From an uncultured Tannerella sp. (GTDB lineage: Bacteria > Bacteroidota > Bacteroidia > Bacteroidales > Tannerellaceae), in assembly GCA_938036405.1 (NCBI GenBank), contig CALHPT010000193.1:1-8658 (forward strand): 8,658 nucleotides of DNA, written 5' to 3'. The notes under the pieces were generated by a model, which saw nothing but the letters and a program-made list of their open reading frames with translations, made no database searches and was not told the origin of the DNA. Both the position numbers and the translations under genes were made by a program. How positions within the stretch are numbered: position 1 is the first letter of the stretch; the number at the start of each line of letters is the position of its first letter. This document shows positions 6,698 through 8,658 of this stretch, in pieces.

Positions 6698-7411
6698 ATG
6701 AAAAAGATTAATCTATGGATGATGGCGGCCGCAGCTGCTGCCTGTGTGACGATGAACTCGTGTAACCAAGGCGGCGTTTCAGCAGACGCTACGCTGAGCT
6801 CGCAGATCGACAGTCTAAGTTATGCTGTCGGTATCAATGTCGGAAATAACATCAAGGCTAGCATGGGTACTTTCCCTGGTGAAGATTCGCTAAAGGTTGA
6901 CCTCGTTATCAAGGGACTTATGGCGGTGCTGAAGGATTCTGCTGCTCAGAAGATGACTTTCGAGAATGCGAACGCTTACATCAATGCTTACATCATGAAG
7001 ATCCAGCAGGCTGAGGCCGAAGGTGAACTGAAGATTGGACAGGAATTCTTGGCAGCTAACCGCTCGAAGGAAGGCGTCGTAACGACGGCCAGTGGTCTTC
7101 AGTATAAGGTCATCACCGAAGGTACGGGTGCTAAGCCGACGCTTAAGGATAAGGTGCGCTGCCACTACACGGGCAAGCTGCTTAACGGCAACGTCTTCGA
7201 CAGCTCTGTGCAGCGTGGACAGCCTGCAGAGTTTGAGATCGGTCAAGTGATCCCCGGATGGCAGGAAGTGCTGCAGCTGATGCCTGTAGGATCGAAGTAC
7301 CAAGTATGGATCCCCTCAAACTTGGCCTATGGTACACAGGGTGCTGGTGGTGTGATCAAGCCGAATTCGACGCTCGAATTTGAAATCGAACTGCTCGAAA
7401 TTGTGAAGTAA
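6698..7411 (+). CDS. FKBP-type peptidyl-prolyl isomerase, lipoprotein
   Basis: This 237-aa protein is a paralog of the preceding gene product with an added lipoprotein signal. It starts MKKINLWMM, followed by an Ala run and a lipobox-like MNSC with Cys22, a slightly unusual box of a kind tolerated in Bacteroidota. The mature chain has a Ser/Ala linker, the FKBP N-terminal helical domain from about residue 36 (SLSYAVGINVGNN) to 125, and the catalytic FKBP domain (about 126-237). All expected active-site positions are present: Tyr157, Phe167-Asp168, Phe179, Val184-Ile185, Trp188, Tyr211 and Phe228. It should be anchored to the inner or outer membrane facing the periplasm and help fold exported proteins. 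AGGA two bases before the ATG is a weak ribosome-binding site. Its stop codon overlaps the start of the next gene by one base. Confidence 0.92.
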   Translation: MKKINLWMMAAAAAACVTMNSCNQGGVSADATLSSQIDSLSYAVGINVGNNIKASMGTFPGEDSLKVDLVIKGLMAVLKDSAAQKMTFENANAYINAYIMKIQQAEAEGELKIGQEFLAANRSKEGVVTTASGLQYKVITEGTGAKPTLKDKVRCHYTGKLLNGNVFDSSVQRGQPAEFEIGQVIPGWQEVLQLMPVGSKYQVWIPSNLAYGTQGAGGVIKPNSTLEFEIELLEIVK

Positions 7412-8307
7412 TGAAGCAGTTTCACAAGTTGACACTCGCCATTGTTTGCGCTGCGATGCTGATCGGTGGTGCGATGGCTGAGGCGGCTGTCAAGCCGACA
7501 CGTAAGGCGGCTGGACCTGTACTCAAGTCTCCGCTCGACACGGTGAGCTACGCCCTCGGCGTGAACATCGGTAACAGCCTCCGCGAGAATCTTAAGACGT
7601 TCCCCGACGGCCCGGTCAACATTAATGTTTTGGCTGAGATCTTCGTCCGTACGCTCAAAGGTGACACGGCAGGATTGCTGATGAATAATGCAGCTTCTGA
7701 GGTGTGTATCCAAAACTACGTGACGGCAGCTCAGCAGAAGGAAGGCGACGCACGCAAGGCCGAAGGCGAGAAGTTCCTTGCCGCCAACAAGAAGAAGGAA
7801 GGCGTGGTAACGACAGAGAGCGGCTTGCAGTACAAGGTGCTCAAGGCTGGAGAAGGCGATGAGAAGCCGACGGACGCTGACCGTGTCAAGGTGCACTACA
7901 CCGGTCGACTGCTTGACGGTAAAGTCTTCGATAGCTCTGTGGAGCGCGGCGAGCCGACGGAGTTCGGCGTAACGCAAGTGATCCGCGGATGGCAGGAGGC
8001 GCTCAAGCTGATGTGCAAGGGCGAGAAGATCCAGGTTTGGATTCCCTCCGACTTGGCTTATGGTACGGGTGGCGCTGGCGAAATGATCAAATCGAACTCT
8101 ACGCTCGAGTTTGAGATAGAGCTGCTGGACATCATCAAGCCGGAAGCCAAGGTGGAGAAAGCGGCTGAGCAGGCTGTAGAGTCGGTCGAGAAGGCGGCTG
8201 GAAAAGCTGTGGAAAAGGTGGACAAGGCCGCCCAGAAAGCTGCCAAAGAGGCTGAAAAGGCCGCTAAGAAAGCCGAGAAAGCAGCTAAGAAGGCCGAAAA
8301 GAAGTAA
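7411..8307 (+). CDS. Exported FKBP-type peptidyl-prolyl isomerase with 11-mer Lys/Ala/Glu tail
   Basis: The 298-aa protein has a signal peptide (MKQFHKLTLAIVCAAMLIGG, cleavage likely after AMA at 23) and no lipobox, so it is probably soluble in the periplasm. The N-terminal helical FKBP domain runs about 43-128. The catalytic domain (about 129-243) keeps Tyr163, Phe173-Asp174, Phe185, Val190-Ile191, Trp194, Tyr217 and Phe234. After Pro244 comes a low-complexity tail (248-298) made of four 11-residue units plus a partial one, absent from its two paralogs. The ATG overlaps the preceding stop codon as TAATG (7409-7413), which points to translational coupling. It is the last gene of the FKBP operon, followed 11 bases after the stop by a hairpin. 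Confidence 0.9.
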   Translation: MKQFHKLTLAIVCAAMLIGGAMAEAAVKPTRKAAGPVLKSPLDTVSYALGVNIGNSLRENLKTFPDGPVNINVLAEIFVRTLKGDTAGLLMNNAASEVCIQNYVTAAQQKEGDARKAEGEKFLAANKKKEGVVTTESGLQYKVLKAGEGDEKPTDADRVKVHYTGRLLDGKVFDSSVERGEPTEFGVTQVIRGWQEALKLMCKGEKIQVWIPSDLAYGTGGAGEMIKSNSTLEFEIELLDIIKPEAKVEKAAEQAVESVEKAAGKAVEKVDKAAQKAAKEAEKAAKKAEKAAKKAEKK

Positions 8308-8318
8308 CGCGTAACCCC

Positions 8319-8345
8319 CGCCCACAGAGCGATCTTTGTGTGGCG
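8319..8345 (+). terminator. Hairpin after the FKBP operon (terminator-like, no T tract)
   Basis: CGCC-CACAGAG, loop CGAT, CTTTGTG-(bulged T)-GGCG forms an 11-pair stem with one G-T wobble and one bulge. It starts 11 bases after the TAA of the last FKBP gene. No run of T follows, so it may be a weak terminator, a 3'-end stabiliser or a processing site. GATCTTTG inside it resembles a -7 promoter box by chance. Confidence 0.55.
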
Positions 8346-8397
8346 AGACAATAGAACGATAGCGGTGTATCGGTGGTAACGTCAATTAGGACGCCCC

Positions 8398-8425
8398 CGG
8401 TGCACCGCTTCTTTATACCGTATAA
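8398..8425. promoter_or_regulatory. Two adjacent palindromes upstream of porX
   Basis: CGGTGCACCG (8398-8407) is a perfect 10-bp palindrome. Five bases later TTATAC-C-GTATAA (8413-8425) is a perfect dyad around one central base. Both lie 50-77 bases before the porX ATG, in a region with no exact TAnnTTTG element. They could be operator sites or part of a non-standard promoter; this is inference from symmetry alone. Confidence 0.4.
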
Positions 8426-8443
8426 TATCCACCCTTACCACGC

Positions 8444-8464
8444 CGTTTAATCCTCGTTTAATCC
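8444..8464 (+). repeat. 10-bp direct repeat in the porX leader
   Basis: CGTTTAATCC occurs at 8444-8453 and 8455-8464, exactly 11 bp apart (about one helical turn) and ending ten bases before the porX start codon. It occupies the place where ribosomes or a regulator would bind. No Shine-Dalgarno sequence is visible between it and the ATG. Confidence 0.7.
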
Positions 8465-8474
8465 CCACCCCATT

Positions 8475-8658
8475 ATGAAAAGAAACAAGATCCTTTGGGC
8501 CGACGATGAGATCGACCTCCTCAAGCCCCACATCCTTTTCCTCGAAGAGAAAGGCTACGACGTGACGCCCGTCATCAGCGGACAAGACGCGATAGACAGT
8601 TGCCGCGAACAGGCCTTCGACCTCATCTTCCTCGATGAGAACATGCCCGGACTCACCG
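8475..8658 (+). CDS. porX: PorX-like response regulator, T9SS regulator (5' part only)
   Basis: The visible 61 codons encode the start of a receiver (REC) domain. [20 protein letters not shown] gives the acidic pair Asp10-Asp11, and [11 protein letters not shown] gives the phosphoacceptor Asp54. The motif [13 protein letters not shown] together with FLDENMPG is characteristic of PorX, which in Porphyromonas gingivalis pairs with the sensor PorY and controls type IX secretion genes, with a C-terminal PglZ/alkaline-phosphatase-like domain. That domain would lie beyond the window, so its presence cannot be confirmed here. The protein has no signal peptide and is cytoplasmic. The ATG at 8475 is the natural start for a REC domain. 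It lies 167 bases after the FKBP operon, behind a hairpin, so it is probably its own transcription unit. Confidence 0.82.
   Translation, partial: MKRNKILWADDEIDLLKPHILFLEEKGYDVTPVISGQDAIDSCREQAFDLIFLDENMPGLT

Noticed and set aside
8331..8338. GATCTTTG as a -7 promoter for porX
   Set aside because: It misses the leading T of TAnnTTTG, has no -33 partner and is part of the hairpin after the FKBP operon.
7327..8385. Minus-strand 352-codon frame with a hydrophobic, membrane-like N-terminal part
   Set aside because: It is antisense to the tailed FKBP gene; the apparent hydrophobic stretches are the reverse of Lys/Ala repeat codons.

Overview
The window is GC-rich DNA from a Bacteroidota bacterium, most likely a member of the Tannerella/Porphyromonas side of the Bacteroidales. 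That placement rests on TAnnTTTG-type promoter elements, a large GH106-type surface lipoprotein, a family of FKBP-type prolyl isomerases, and the start of a gene whose N-terminus matches PorX, the response regulator of the type IX secretion system (T9SS). The species assignment is inference; no marker gene fixes it.

Left part (1-3931). One long minus-strand gene (150-3338) encodes a 1062-aa lipoprotein of the GH106 alpha-L-rhamnosidase type. Its usual catalytic glutamate motifs look eroded. A tandem repeat array lies on each side of it. Array A (1-149) has a 41-bp period and its last copy stops at the gene's stop codon. Array B (about 3432-3618) has a 41-42-bp period and lies upstream of the gene's promoter-like element. 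Right of array B is a strong minus-strand intrinsic terminator (3664-3704), then 227 bp without a recognisable gene.

Middle (3932-5771). Two minus-strand genes form an operon with a 19-nt gap: a DIP1984-family protein (153 aa), then a DUF2130 protein (452 aa) with a long coiled coil and a predicted PD-(D/E)XK nuclease-like core. A clear Bacteroidota promoter drives them from a divergent intergenic region (5772-6059). That region also holds a promoter element for the rightward genes and a perfect 10-bp inverted repeat.

Right part (6060-8658). Three tandem plus-strand FKBP-type peptidyl-prolyl isomerases follow. The first has no signal peptide (cytoplasmic FklB-like), the second is a lipoprotein, and the third has a signal-peptidase-I-type signal and a C-terminal tail of 11-residue Lys/Ala/Glu repeats. 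The second and third overlap by one base. A stable hairpin follows the third gene. The leader of porX then carries two adjacent palindromes and a perfect 10-bp direct repeat. The porX gene runs off the right edge. A link between envelope folding (FKBPs) and T9SS control (PorX) fits the layout but is inference.
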